From Gymnogyps californianus (taxonomy: Eukaryota; Chordata; Aves; Accipitriformes; Cathartidae): 64,000 nucleotides of DNA. The stretch spans positions 4,526,001 through 4,590,000 of the forward strand of contig NC_059478.1 in NCBI RefSeq assembly GCF_018139145.2, read 5' to 3'. Below are positions 38,943 through 54,099 of the stretch, piece by piece. The position numbers and the translations under genes are program-made. Numbering within the stretch: the stretch's first letter is position 1; every line of letters starts with the position of its first letter. Below the pieces are notes generated by a model. It was not told where the DNA came from. It ran no database searches and was given only the letters and a program-made list of their open reading frames with translations.

Positions 38943-39273
38943 GTAACTCTCCTGCTGTTGCACTTTTACGGGAGATCTTCATGAGACGCAGAAACAAAGG
39001 GTGATTCTCAGCTACAGACACAAAAAGGAGAAAATACACATTGTTCTAGCACAAGCTGTATGCAGTGGCATCCACAGAGACTTTCGGAAGATGAACTCTT
39101 CCTTGACTGATCTGATCCTTGTTATTCATCTCTGTTCATACCAAGCGTTAGTAATTTTTTGTTAACACAGTGCCTAGTACAGTGGGACCCAGAGCTCTCC
39201 GGGAGTCCCAAGGTACTACTGCAATAGAACTAATAGTAATAAATATCCTGCTTTAAAGCAGCAGAGAAATAAA
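38943..39273 (+). terminator. RABGAP1L: 3' UTR and poly(A) signals of the alternative terminal exon
   Basis: About 300 bases after the FICL stop there are two AATAAA hexamers, 39238-39243 and 39268-39273. The first lies in the tail of an ancient repeat (39150-39245). The downstream sequence is not strongly GU-rich, so the cleavage site is uncertain. Confidence 0.35.
39140..39245 (+). repeat. Ancient SINE/LINE tail (MIR or L2-like)
   Basis: AACACAGTGCCTAGTACAGT, GGGACCCAGAGCTCTC, AGGTACTACTGCAATAGAAC and TAATAGTAATAAAT reproduce the order of a widespread amniote repeat tail (GTGCCTAGCACAATGGG..., GGCGCTACCGCAATACAAAT, AATAATAA). The family assignment is uncertain. Confidence 0.5.
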
Positions 39274-40124
39274 GGTATTAATATGATAGCTTGATAGTTC
39301 ACCAAAAAAGAATAGTTCTTTAATTTTGGATCAGCATTGCTTATCTTTCCAATGTATTTGCTTTTATTGTCCCTGCTGCATGCTGTTGCCATAGATTTTT
39401 GTGTGATGGAGGCTCTGCCTCTAGGCATATACTTCACTTAGTGTTCAGGATCCATTTATTGCTTACCCTGTTTTGAAAAATCCAGTTTTCTTTAGGTGAC
39501 GCTGCCAGAGATGAAGCACTTTATTGCCCATTGCCCAGGCTAGCTGGGAAGTGACATTGCTTACATATACCTGTACTGTTTTCCTGCTGTTCTTCATTGT
39601 GCCTTAATATGTTAAGTGACGTTGCAGTTGGTACGGAGTCTACCAGGAGTGTGGAGTAGTAAATAATCATACAGGGTGCAACAGGTTTACGTGGTCTGTG
39701 AACATAAGGAAAGCGCGCCATGTTCAGAAAACCACAGTATGAAAATCTGTAGTGAAAGACTATGCCATAATTCATAAATGTGACAAGATAGAGTTACAGG
39801 TACAGAGAAAGTAAAACTGACTTTTTTTTTTTTAAAGTATTTACCTGTGAAAAATTATGTTTTGAGTGTAGTTCTTTTGATGTCGAAGGGTGTAGATTTT
39901 ATTTTATGTGAGAACTGGGACTGCTGTAGCAGCCAAGAGCCAACAGTGAGTATGACCTACTTAGAAGAACACAACTTGCTGCTGATTAACTTCTGACTAA
40001 GTATTTTTCCAGTGGTTCACTTATAGTACTGTGGAATTAAAATAATACTTAGAAAACAAATAAGGCTTCTTTAAAGCTCTGTGGAAGCATATTAACTAGT
40101 TAATCTTGGGCGATGGACGGTGAA

Positions 40125-40235
40125 GAACATTATCCCCAAGCTGCAAATGGGGATATAGAAAGTGACTCTTTGGCCACTGTTTACGTGAGTCACTGTCACA
40201 GGCAAGATCACAGCCCGGGGTTTTGGCTTGCACTT
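40125..40235 (+). repeat. Possible MIR-like relic
   Basis: ATTATCCCCAAGCTGCAAAT, GGGGATATAGAAAGTGACTC and CAGGCAAGATCACAGCCCGG follow the MIR order (ATTATCCCCATTTTACAGAT..., AAGTGACTTGCCCAAGGTCACACAGC). The match is weak to moderate. Confidence 0.35.
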
Positions 40236-41889
40236 TTGAAACTCACTGCGTGATTTTTTTATTAAGCCGGATTGGGTCTGATCCTCTTAGCGATGCTGTG
40301 ATGAGAGAGTCCCCGTAACTGGTTAGTTGCACATTAAGTTCAAAGTTCGGACGCGTTCTTCAGCTGATGGGTGTCATGGAGAAATGCTTGTAAGTGCTCT
40401 CTGTTCCTTGTCTTGCTTGTTTGATTTTATTGATGTGTCAAGCTGAGGTTGGTAGGAGTCGACACTTCAAGAGTGTTTCCAAAGGGCAGCAAGAAACGCA
40501 AGCTGTGTGGATCCTCGCAGGCAGAAAGTGGAGAGCCAACTTTGCTTGTCCCTTAAATGATCTCTGCAGCCCGTGTGTTTAGAAATGCATTTCATTTTGG
40601 CAGCATCACTGCTAGACTTTGCCCGGCCGGGCTTGGTTTGGGAAAGGACTGAGTCTGCACTGCTGAAAAGCCAGTATTGCCTCTGAGCGCAGCGTTGCTG
40701 TTAGCTCCCTCTGGCCTTGCGCGCTCTCCGTGTGGGCTGTGCCCTAAAGGCCTACATCGTTGTAATTTTTACAGTTTCTCTTCCCAGAACAAAACGAGTT
40801 TTTGGTTTACTGCCCAGGAAGGGGATGTTTCTTGGATGGGATCGCTGGAGTGGAGATCCCTGCAGAATATTCCTCTTATAGGTCAAGAAGGAAACAGGCT
40901 TTCAGTCTGTTGGTAGTTTTTAGTTAGAGTTGTTAGAGTTGTTGTTGTTTGCAGCGTGTTACAGTTTTTATTGCCAATAGAGATTTGTCAGGACCACAGC
41001 AACACCGGCACTTCTGAGTTGCGGTGATGAAGGATGTCTTGAGTAGGACACCTGCCTGTGACCTGGCCCTCGGTGGAAATGGCTTGGTGGACCGTTGAGA
41101 GAGTCGGAGACGGGCCGTGCGTGGCGCTGGGCTGGGAGCAGCCGCTGCTGGGGTCCTGGAGGTGTTCCCGAGCACGGGGACAGTGGGGCTGGGCAGCCTC
41201 CTGTGAAACGCCAGGAAAGAGATGCTTCCTGCCTGGGGGCAGCTGGGTGTGCCCAGGCAGGGTGCTCCTCCGATCCCACCGACCCCAGACTCTCCAGAAA
41301 CTCCAGAAAAGGGCTGTTTCTGCAACATCTGGCCTGCCATTAACCAGTCGCGTTTTCTTGACAGGTTAAATTCATGTGCTACAATGAGCCGTGTTACATG
41401 CCACAGGAGTTCCTGCCCGGCTCGTATTTTACGTGTTGATTGTGATTTGACTTACCAAAAGAACAGTATTAAAGAGTGCCATTATTTTTGGTGTTTGTTT
41501 CCTTCTGTATTTACAAGTATTATTTAGGAAAAGTGCATTTTTTTATAGACACTTTTTCACTTTATTTTCCATTGCTTATAACAAATTATCACTCACATTT
41601 TTGTCAGATAGATTTTTAAAAGGTACAAAAGTAAATACGTTCTAAATTGCTGTTTGTCACCGAATTTCATGACTTTTGGTTAAAATAAATTACAAATTGC
41701 CTATAGAAGCCAGGAAGAAAAGTGAGTTGCATGTGCAGAAAAAATAGCAATACAGTTCAGATTGATATTTTTCTATATATTGTGGGGTTTTTTCTGTGCT
41801 TGAGAACGCCTCATGTAACAGGGTTTTGGTTGACTTGATGAGAAATTGCTGGAGTTGGGCTTGGGACTTCTTGATTTAAAATAAAGAGG

Positions 41890-42594
41890 CTATAACCATA
41901 CAGAGAAGGGCTGGAGTTTTGCAAGCAGACCCTGCTTGTGCACACAGTTCTGTTCTGAGGGTAGAAACGCCTTTTCCTCTGTGGACCTTGTTGTGCAACG
42001 GAGAAGCTGTCTGTCTGAATAAACGTGTAATTTGGACATAATAGCCTTTTGCGTGTTTGAAGTGGAAGCAAAAATTAATACACGGGTCATTTTTAAACAG
42101 AGTCGTGGTAACGGAACGGTAACCGTCGTGAGGAAAAACATAAGATAACTCTTGATGTGGATCATTGTTTGTTTGTGGTTTTTAAAAAAAAAACACGTGT
42201 GCTGGGGCACTTTTGGGAATGCTTCTTCAGAGTCAACAAACAGAAAACACAAACCACCTCCAGGAGCCTCTGTGTTGCCTCCCATGAAAGGTTTTCCTGG
42301 ATAGTTTGCTGTAAAAGCCTTTTGAGTTTCTAGATGGCGGTTCACAGGGTTTTCCTTCAGAGCTCCTCCGCAATCAAGAGCCCCTTCCGATGGGCTTACG
42401 AAGACTTCAGTTTGCTGACGTCCAGAAAAGTGCATTTTAATCAGTGTTTTCATTGCACCATTGAGGATCTGTTCATGCCCAAAGATGTCGGGTTTGGGTG
42501 TTGGCTCATCAGAAAATGTGACACTGAATTGCTTAACAAGGTTTGTGACTCGTTGTGTTGCTCGTTGAGTAGCAGCACAGAGAGGATGCATCAT
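41890..42594 (-). other. Unassigned long antisense open frame
   Basis: From the ATG at 42594 (read on the minus strand) the frame runs about 234 codons without a stop, long for AT-rich intron. It begins MMHPLCAATQRATQRVTNLV and includes an FSDEPTPKPDIFGHEQILNG block. I recognise no family, transmembrane pattern or zinc-binding motif. It could be a degenerate transposon or retrocopy, an antisense transcript exon, or chance. No poly(A) tail or terminal repeat is evident. Confidence 0.15.
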
Positions 42595-44051
42595 CGCCAC
42601 TAATCTTGTCAGGAACTACTCCTTGGTGCTGGCTGGAGGGAGCAGAGGGTGGAGTTCAGCCTTTCAGTCGTCTTCGGCTGAGGCTTGCCTACTGCTTTCC
42701 AATTTGCCGCCTTCTTTCTGTCCAGCGTGTGATGGAAGCTGGAGTACATCCTCTTTAAAACTCAGAACCAAAAACCCACTGAAGAATCAGCAACGGTTGT
42801 TTGTTTTTTTTTTTTGCTGTCCTTGTTGGTATTAAAAATTATTTTATATCCTGTTTTCACTGTCTTTACACCAATGGTTGAAAGCAGTATTTGGTCTGTG
42901 ACTTTACAGGAGGTAAGTTTATTTGTGTTTGTATGTATCAGCGGTGTTTGTCCCTTTTGGAAATGCAGTATCCTCCTTTTAAAAGCTAACCAGAGTTCAC
43001 CAGCTGCCTTTTGTAACCGGAAGGAGGAATTTGGGAAAGAGGAATCTCTTATTTTACTGATTGTAGAAACTGAGCAATGCCGAAGAGAAGGAAATCGTTG
43101 TCATAGTCAGTAAATTGTTAGTGGTGTGTAGAGAAAAGGCAGGAAGCTGTCTGTTTACACCAAGGACAACTAGCAGGTCTGACGAGTTGGCTTACGCCAG
43201 GTTACAAAATGCTGTCTGTGATGTGAGTCCTGCTGTAACGCACCAGCTCCATCCGTTGAACTTTATGCCATTGCGAATTGTATTTTATAAAACCCCGTAA
43301 ATAGTTCAGAGCCACTGAAAATAGTTTGCTACACACAAAAAGCGCTATTTCCTATTTTTGTCTTTACTGTGTAACGTTAGGTTTTATTTAGACTTAAGCA
43401 GATTAAGAGTTTCCTCCTGAGGAAGGAGGCAGTTTTTCACTGCTAGATCTGGGGGGAGGAGCTGGAAAAGACAAACCACCTAATCGCGCATACTGCCCGG
43501 TGTGGAGGAAGCGTAAGGGTGGCCCTATAAGAGACTTTCAGCTGGAAATTAAAAGTATGGTGAACGAGATAAAAACATCTCTTAGCTATTGACTGGATGC
43601 CCAAGGTAAGAGATCTTTACCTTACTAACAACGCGCCCTGTAAATTCTAGTTTAAGAGGAGGATAGCGCATTTCCAACCACGTAGCTTGCTTACCCACTT
43701 GTCTGCGAATGCAAAGCAGAAACTTTGAACTTCACGTTGTGCGGCTTGCTTTGCGGACACTGAAGCTTTTGGCAAAAGCATAGCAAAAATGTTAAAGCAA
43801 ACTTCTTTCTGGGTTATTTTGTGGAATTCTTCAGAATTTGCTGATTTCTCCCTCTAAGCAACATCCCTATGAGAAGGTATTGGTGCTGCAGCACCTGGCA
43901 GCAATACCGTCCTGATCTGGTCCCAGTTTTTAGGTGAATTCAAGTCACTTTCTGACAACTGCTCACTGGCAGAGCTGTGTCTATAAAAATCAACATTTCC
44001 AAGATGGTCTGAACAAAATACAGAAATAAAGACACATTAGAGCCTTTTTAA

Positions 44052-44072
44052 ATTATTATTATTATTATTATT
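44052..44072 (+). repeat. (ATT)7 microsatellite
   Basis: Seven perfect ATT units between TTTTTAA and AAAGACTG, in an intron. It is likely polymorphic. Confidence 0.95.
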
Positions 44073-44660
44073 AAAGACTGCAATTTGGTTTTACACTTTA
44101 AAGTTTCTATTATCTTTACAGAAGAATTTTACTTTTAAAAATTCCTTGTCCCAAACAGAATACAGTGCAATTAAAATACAAAAGATCCCCAAAGTTATGC
44201 ATCTTTTAGCAGTGGTTATTTTAAATGTGTAAAAACAAAAGTATTTTACTTACAGTTTCTGTAACAAACCAAGTTATTTAAAGCACAATTTTTTGGAAAG
44301 GAAACAAACTTACTTTCCTGTACAGGGCAGTGCATAGTCTAGTTGCACAACAGGGTCACGTTAAGGTGAGAGTATTTGCAGTGGTTCTGCTTCCTGCCAC
44401 AGAGGAAGCTCCCACACAGAAGAGACCTTTTTTAGCATCCTCTTAGAGCTGTAGTTGTCCTTTTTTGTTTAAGACAAGCATGCAAAATCTTCTTGCAACA
44501 GAAATGAAAATTGCAGTTTCACGGTGGGGAGTTTGGAAAGCAAAAAATATCTGAGTGTAGCTGGTGAGCAGGAGGAAGTGAAGACAGGTGAATAATGTGC
44601 TTACGCAAAGAAATCACATTTTGTAGGACGGCATTCACTGAACAACTCTTGGAAATTTTT

Positions 44661-44715
44661 TGCTGTCTTAAGTGCTATTCACTTAAGTGCTGTCTTAAGT
44701 GATATATATTCACCT
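44661..44715 (+). repeat. 27-bp imperfect tandem duplication
   Basis: TGCTGTCTTAAGTGCTATTC plus ACTTAAG is followed directly by TGCTGTCTTAAGTGATATAT plus ATTCACC. The CTTAAG palindromes within the units also allow a small hairpin. It lies in an intron just upstream of the RENRR exon region. Confidence 0.8.
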
Positions 44716-45906
44716 TTACTGGTTTTTCTTGGAGAACATAACTTACCTTTCAAGTGAGCACAGGTCCTTTTGGAAATCTCAGCATGTAGGTTATTGTTCC
44801 TCCACCTATGAGTTTCCATATGAACTTGGTATTTCTCCTTGAGTTTCCATAGCGCGCAGATTCCCTTTGCAGTCTCTTTTGGTATGAAAGATACATGGTC
44901 GTTGTGTGACTGAAGGCCAGCGCATTTTTTGCTCTCTTAAAATCCATTTGAGGAGGGCACCTCTATCTGTCCCACCTGGCTGTGTTCTTCCGAAGATGAA
45001 GATGTGTATTTGATGTGGACTCCTGGAAGTCCACTGACCCAGGGACATCTTTTGAATATGATTCTGTTCCTCAGCCCTAGAAGAACAGTCACTGAAACTG
45101 ATCTTTAAAAAACATGAATTACTACTGTTCATCCTTCTCCTGTGTACTTACCTTCTCTAGTTAGTGCTCTACGTAGTCGTTTCTGCCTGTGCGGAGTGGG
45201 TAGGGAGTGCAGTGCAGCGAGGACCAGGGCCTGCAGTCTCGAAGTTCTGCATTTTGTGTTGCCGTGCGTTGCCCGCCGAGCAGGTTCTGGGCCTGCGCTG
45301 GGGGAGTGAGGTCCCCTCTCCATCTGGCACTTTTTCTCAGCAGGTGTTCTGTAAAACGTGCACTGTTGACGCTGGTGCAAGTTGCAGAGAAAGTGCACAA
45401 ATGGCGATACAGATTATACGAACTGTAGGGAGTTCCCTGCTAAATGCTGTTCTTGGCTGGTCCCGCAGAAGATGGGAAGTTGGCACTACAAAATGGACTA
45501 TTTTTATGGATTCCTGCAGACAAAATTTTGTAAAATGGAGCAAGACAGCTTTCTACTTTTGATTGGAAACATTATTATGAGTATCTCTTAATTGGTCCAT
45601 GTTCACTGCTGCTGGGTGGGATTTTATCTGCCTAATTTCTTTTGATGATGAGCAAGCAGAAACCAAGTGCTTTTGTGGAGAGGACTGTGTTTACTTTTGA
45701 CAGAGAAACCCTACAATCAGCGTGTCACTTACGCGACACAAACATAACCATTGGGATGTAAGTGGAATCGCTGCATTTGCACTGCTGGCTTAATTCACTG
45801 TTGTTTCCCAGAGCAGCAGTCCTGTCTTAATGTGCACTCTTGCCTTCTCAGTGTTTTACACACACATTATACTCACTTATTGCTCTTTAATATTGATAAG
45901 GATTAA

Positions 45907-46131
<225 letters not shown>

Positions 46132-46860
46132 TGAACACAACATTAAAAGTATAATTATTTGTGCCTTTATTTTCCTGGCAACCTCGCTCCTAGTTGCAGT
46201 CAGAAAGCTGCATTTCCACATGCACGCAACTGTAGGCATTCACAGTGGTGTCTTGCCAACACTGACTGTACCTTCTCTGCTGTGGATTGTTTTAGAAAAT
46301 GTAAGCCATAGCCTTTAGGCAGATACCAAAGAACGAGCATTTACTTGAAAAAGGTATCATGTACTCCTCGAAAGACTAATTTCAAGGGAAGTTGCCTTGC
46401 AGAATGCCTACCACCTTACGTGGATCGGTACAGCCAACAAAATTCAGAGATAACGAAGTAGCATGGTACCAAAAATTAGGAGGGCTCCTGGGTGCCCTTT
46501 GATAACTGCTTTTGTTTCCTGTGAAGACTGGGATGTGGAGGGCAGCAGCATTCAGAGCCCTTTATCTCAGAGATGACTGTCAGAGAACTACACTTTCAAC
46601 CCTCCTCTTTCTGGAGTGTTTTATGTAGTATTGATAAATGCCGTAACAGCTATTATTAAGGTACTAAATACAGGAGGGCCATACTCCACCACACCTCGTG
46701 ATTAGTGCCTTGCTCAGGGAAGGCTGTAGTGCCTCTTATAATGTAAAATCTTTTCCTGCAAGGGCCTCTCAATTTGATTTCCCATAGTTATTTGGCTTTC
46801 TTTATCTAACCTCAGAATTGCAAACATCATTGACCGCAGTTGTGCAATTTGTATTTCTGT

Positions 46861-47550
46861 TTAGGCAGATCCTTGACAGTTAGGCTCTGCTGATTTGGAC
46901 CCATGTGATTCTAAAAATCTGAGCTGTCTTGGTGAGCAAGCGCAGGCAGAGATGCGCTTTGCGTGATGGAGCGGGCAGTCTCGTGTGAAGGCCAAAAGCA
47001 ATGTGTTGAGGTGCTCCATCTTCCCCAGCAATAGCTGTACGTAAAGCAGCTTTATGTCTGCTGCTGCCTCTGCCTGTTTTTTCTCAAGTATCGTAACAAG
47101 GCTGCCAAGCACGTACCTTTGCCAGTCCCATTCCTTGCTCTCCTGCGTTTTAGCAGTCCTTCTGCAGACGAGAGTGGCTGCATGAAGTTTTCCCACACCC
47201 CGCCTCAGTTCACTGGCACTGAAAGAAAAGCTTTGTGCTGCTGTGCTCCTCATCTGCAAGGACAGGTGATACCGTACACCACTGCAGCTGCTTGGAGAAC
47301 CTGGAATGAACACATGAAAGGAGGAAAGATTTGTAGTTCCTTCAAAGCATATCTTAAACAGGTCTTTCATCAAAAATATCCTTGTCATCCCCAAGTTCTT
47401 TTGTTCTAAGATGTCAATCTTATCAATTCCCCGTTCTCTCACTGCTTGTTTTCCTTTCTCCCATACAGCCATATTCACACTAAGCAATGCAGGAATCCTC
47501 ATCCATCTCTTCAGTCGTGGCCCTGGTGGAGCTGCTTCTGCTACCCACAA
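46861..47550 (-). other. Unassigned long antisense open frame
   Basis: The frame stays open for about 229 codons on the minus strand, although the first in-frame ATG lies some 16 codons in (MRIPALLSVNMAVWEKGKQA). A later segment, EKKQAEAAADIKLLYVQLLL, looks helical. No family is recognised. The sequence in a small intron of RABGAP1L might be a decayed retrocopy, an antisense exon or chance. Near 47.26 kb the plus strand reads GACAGGTGATACC, so a spliced antisense gene cannot be excluded. Confidence 0.15.
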
Positions 47551-48074
47551 TCGCCACTAACACCCTCATTAATAATTAACACTGTGGCAGATAGATAAGC
47601 TCATACCACCAGCAGTGGTAGAAAACCAAACTGCAACTCGGAGACAAGTTCTGTACTGTTCTTTGTTCTTTACAATGCCATTTTCCCTCTTGTATTTTCA
47701 GCAAACTAAGTATTATTTGACCACACCACTGCCTGTTCTAGCACCTAGTTAGTGAACAGGAGGAGTGGTGTGATGCAGTGTGTACCTCCCAGTTGGGGAG
47801 GTCAACAGAATATATCCAGATATTGGGAAATACATTTCTCTCCTGGTAATCAGTGAGGGTAGTGCTCACAAAACCAAAGCATTCCCAATATGTTTCACCA
47901 TAAGCTCGGCCCTTCAAAGAAAGGAGAAAATTCATATTCTCCAGTACACACACAGTATCAAGTTTCTCCAGGTAATACTTATTTGCACTGATAAACAAAC
48001 CATTTTATCTGGTGGTCCTGTTTGTCTCTTTTACACTTGTCTTCGCCCAGACACTTTGTAAGGTACAGTGCAGG

Positions 48075-48165
48075 CACCTAACGTTTTCTACAACATCTGG
48101 TCTCCCCACTTACAGATACAAAAATGGAATGAGTTATCTGAAGTTACACAGGAGCTAAATCATGC
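48075..48165 (+). repeat. MIR-like SINE relic
   Basis: TCTCCCCACTTACAGATACA, GAATGAGTTATCTGAAGTTA and CACAGGAGCTAAATCATGCT match in order the MIR core (ATCCCCATTTTACAGATGAG, GGTTAAGTGACTTGCCCAAG, CACAGCTAGTAAGTGGC). Confidence 0.5.
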
Positions 48166-48498
48166 TGCCCTTGCTTAGATTAATATTGTTCCCAACAAAA
48201 ATATTCTATACATCATTGTTTGTATTAGAACATAGTATCTATGGTTACTTGCCATCTGGGCGTAGGTAAACATTTGGCAAAAGGGTCCTTTTGCACAGTG
48301 TTGAAACACTGTGAAATAACTTAGAAAATAGCTACTTGAAAAGGGAATTTCATATAAAAAAATAGGTTAGATGAGCCATCAGAGGGCAGGAAAAGGCAAT
48401 GCTAGAATCTGAATCTGCGATATTTCTGAGATGCATATACCAATACATTTGTATTGGCACAGATAACATCTGATTTACACCAGCGTTTCTAATTCTAG

Positions 48499-52601
<4,103 letters not shown>

Positions 52602-53471
52602 TTCCAGCCAGACCCGATACAAGAGCACAAAGAACACCACAACTGAAACCCTGGAGGATTCTTCCAGTGGTCTGTCCTCTTGGGGAAAGGACAAAAGGCA
52701 GGAGTGCAGGCTTGAAGTGAAATTCTTCGGTGTTTTTCATTCATTCTGATGTGACCCTTTTCAAAGGGGGAAAAAAAAAATTCCTGTTTTATGTTGAATT
52801 CTTACTTCCCAAACTGCCTTGCTGAAAGCCACGTTCTGATACCTTCATACTTTTACACTTTATTTTATATGACTAGATGTTAAATAAATACTTCAAAACT
52901 AGGTCTTTAATACATGACTAATTATTCAAAATTATTTTTATCTTGCATAGAAGGTTTTTTCTTCTTCTGGAGGAAGAGAGAGAATGGAAAACGTAAAGTA
53001 CTGAAGCATAATCTCTTCGTAGAAAGCACAGTGTAAGAAGTACTAGTGTGTGTGCGGATGTCTAGGATAACTTACGCCCTGGGACCATCTCAGAAGTTTA
53101 TCGCAGTGACTGCGTCCTGCAGAGAAGCACTTTTTGTAAAGCTTAGGCCATAGCAAAGGTAGTCTTGTGCTCTCTTGGCACAATCGTTCATGAGCTTCCC
53201 TGATAACTTCTTAGTTTTGATTGTTTTTTCTTCGGAAATGCAAGTAGTGCAGTTCTTTGTAGCACTGTTGTTTAAAGGCTATTTACAGCTGAACTGGAAT
53301 TTAACATAAAGTTATCTAGTTCCCTTTTTTATTTCATGTTTATACTAAGAATTCCAAGAACTAATTCCTTCCACTGGGATAAAGGGAAAACTGTTTAACA
53401 TTTATTTGATGTTTTTGCTGAGAAGCAGAGTAAAGACCTTGCATAGTTTTGACCTTTTGTAAATCCTGTGC

Positions 53472-53477
53472 AATAAA
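53472..53477 (+). terminator. RABGAP1L: Proximal poly(A) signal of RABGAP1L
   Basis: AATAAA in the context CCTGTGCAATAAAGGGTAGG, about 870 bases after the stop. Possible alternative end. Confidence 0.45.
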
Positions 53478-54057
53478 GGGTAGGTCTTAGGAATAAGAGT
53501 CATGAAAACCTTTCCCTGGGTCTATATGCAAATTCTGAATTTGACACAGAAATGAGGTATCAAATAAAAAACCCAAAAGGCTTGTGCTGCACTGATGACT
53601 AAAACATCACAGAAGCAAGATCTGTTTGCTAGAAGTATTTGGTTAGGAAATGCCACGTTGGTATTACTTATTTTTATAAAAACAAACATTTTCAAGTGGA
53701 ATACAAAACCTAGACTTTCCCGTGGGGTAGACTTCTCTGATGATTCCCAAACCTGTCTGGTTGTTTTATATCTCTTAAGGTAAGAAAATTCAAAAGCATT
53801 TGTTTTGACTGAACATAAAGTGTTTATAGAAATACTTATTTCATGGAAAATTAAACTATTGCTTGAACTGATGGAATATTTTTTTAATTATACCTGTCAT
53901 GTCTAAAGATGGTCTTGCAGGTAAATATCATTGCTGGACTAAAGGTTGTGTATTAATTGTTCCATTTACAAAATTGTTCCAGGGACATTAGTTCTGTTTT
54001 GATCTTTTTTTTTTTTTTTTTAATTCTAAGGAATGCCATATCCTGTCAGTTTTGTAC

Positions 54058-54063
54058 AATAAA
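54058..54063 (+). terminator. RABGAP1L: Probable main poly(A) signal of RABGAP1L
   Basis: AATAAA is preceded by an upstream TGTA element (TTTTGTACAATAAAATTTAA). About 16 bases after the hexamer comes a GU-rich stretch, CTTGTGCTTTGTTGTC. Hexamer, UGUA and GU-rich element together make this the best-supported 3' end, about 1.46 kb after the stop. Further AATAAA hexamers at 55791 and 56116 could extend the transcript. Confidence 0.65.
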
Positions 54064-54099
54064 ATTTAATGATACCCATCTTGTGCTTTGTTGTCAAGC

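Larger units (their letters stand above)
52602..54080 (+). other. RABGAP1L: RABGAP1L 3' UTR
   Basis: AT-rich, non-coding sequence directly after the stop codon, with several ATTTA-type motifs and short open frames of no recognisable product. Its end is set here by the AATAAA at 54058. An AATAAA at 52883-52888 could give a very short form. Confidence 0.7.
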
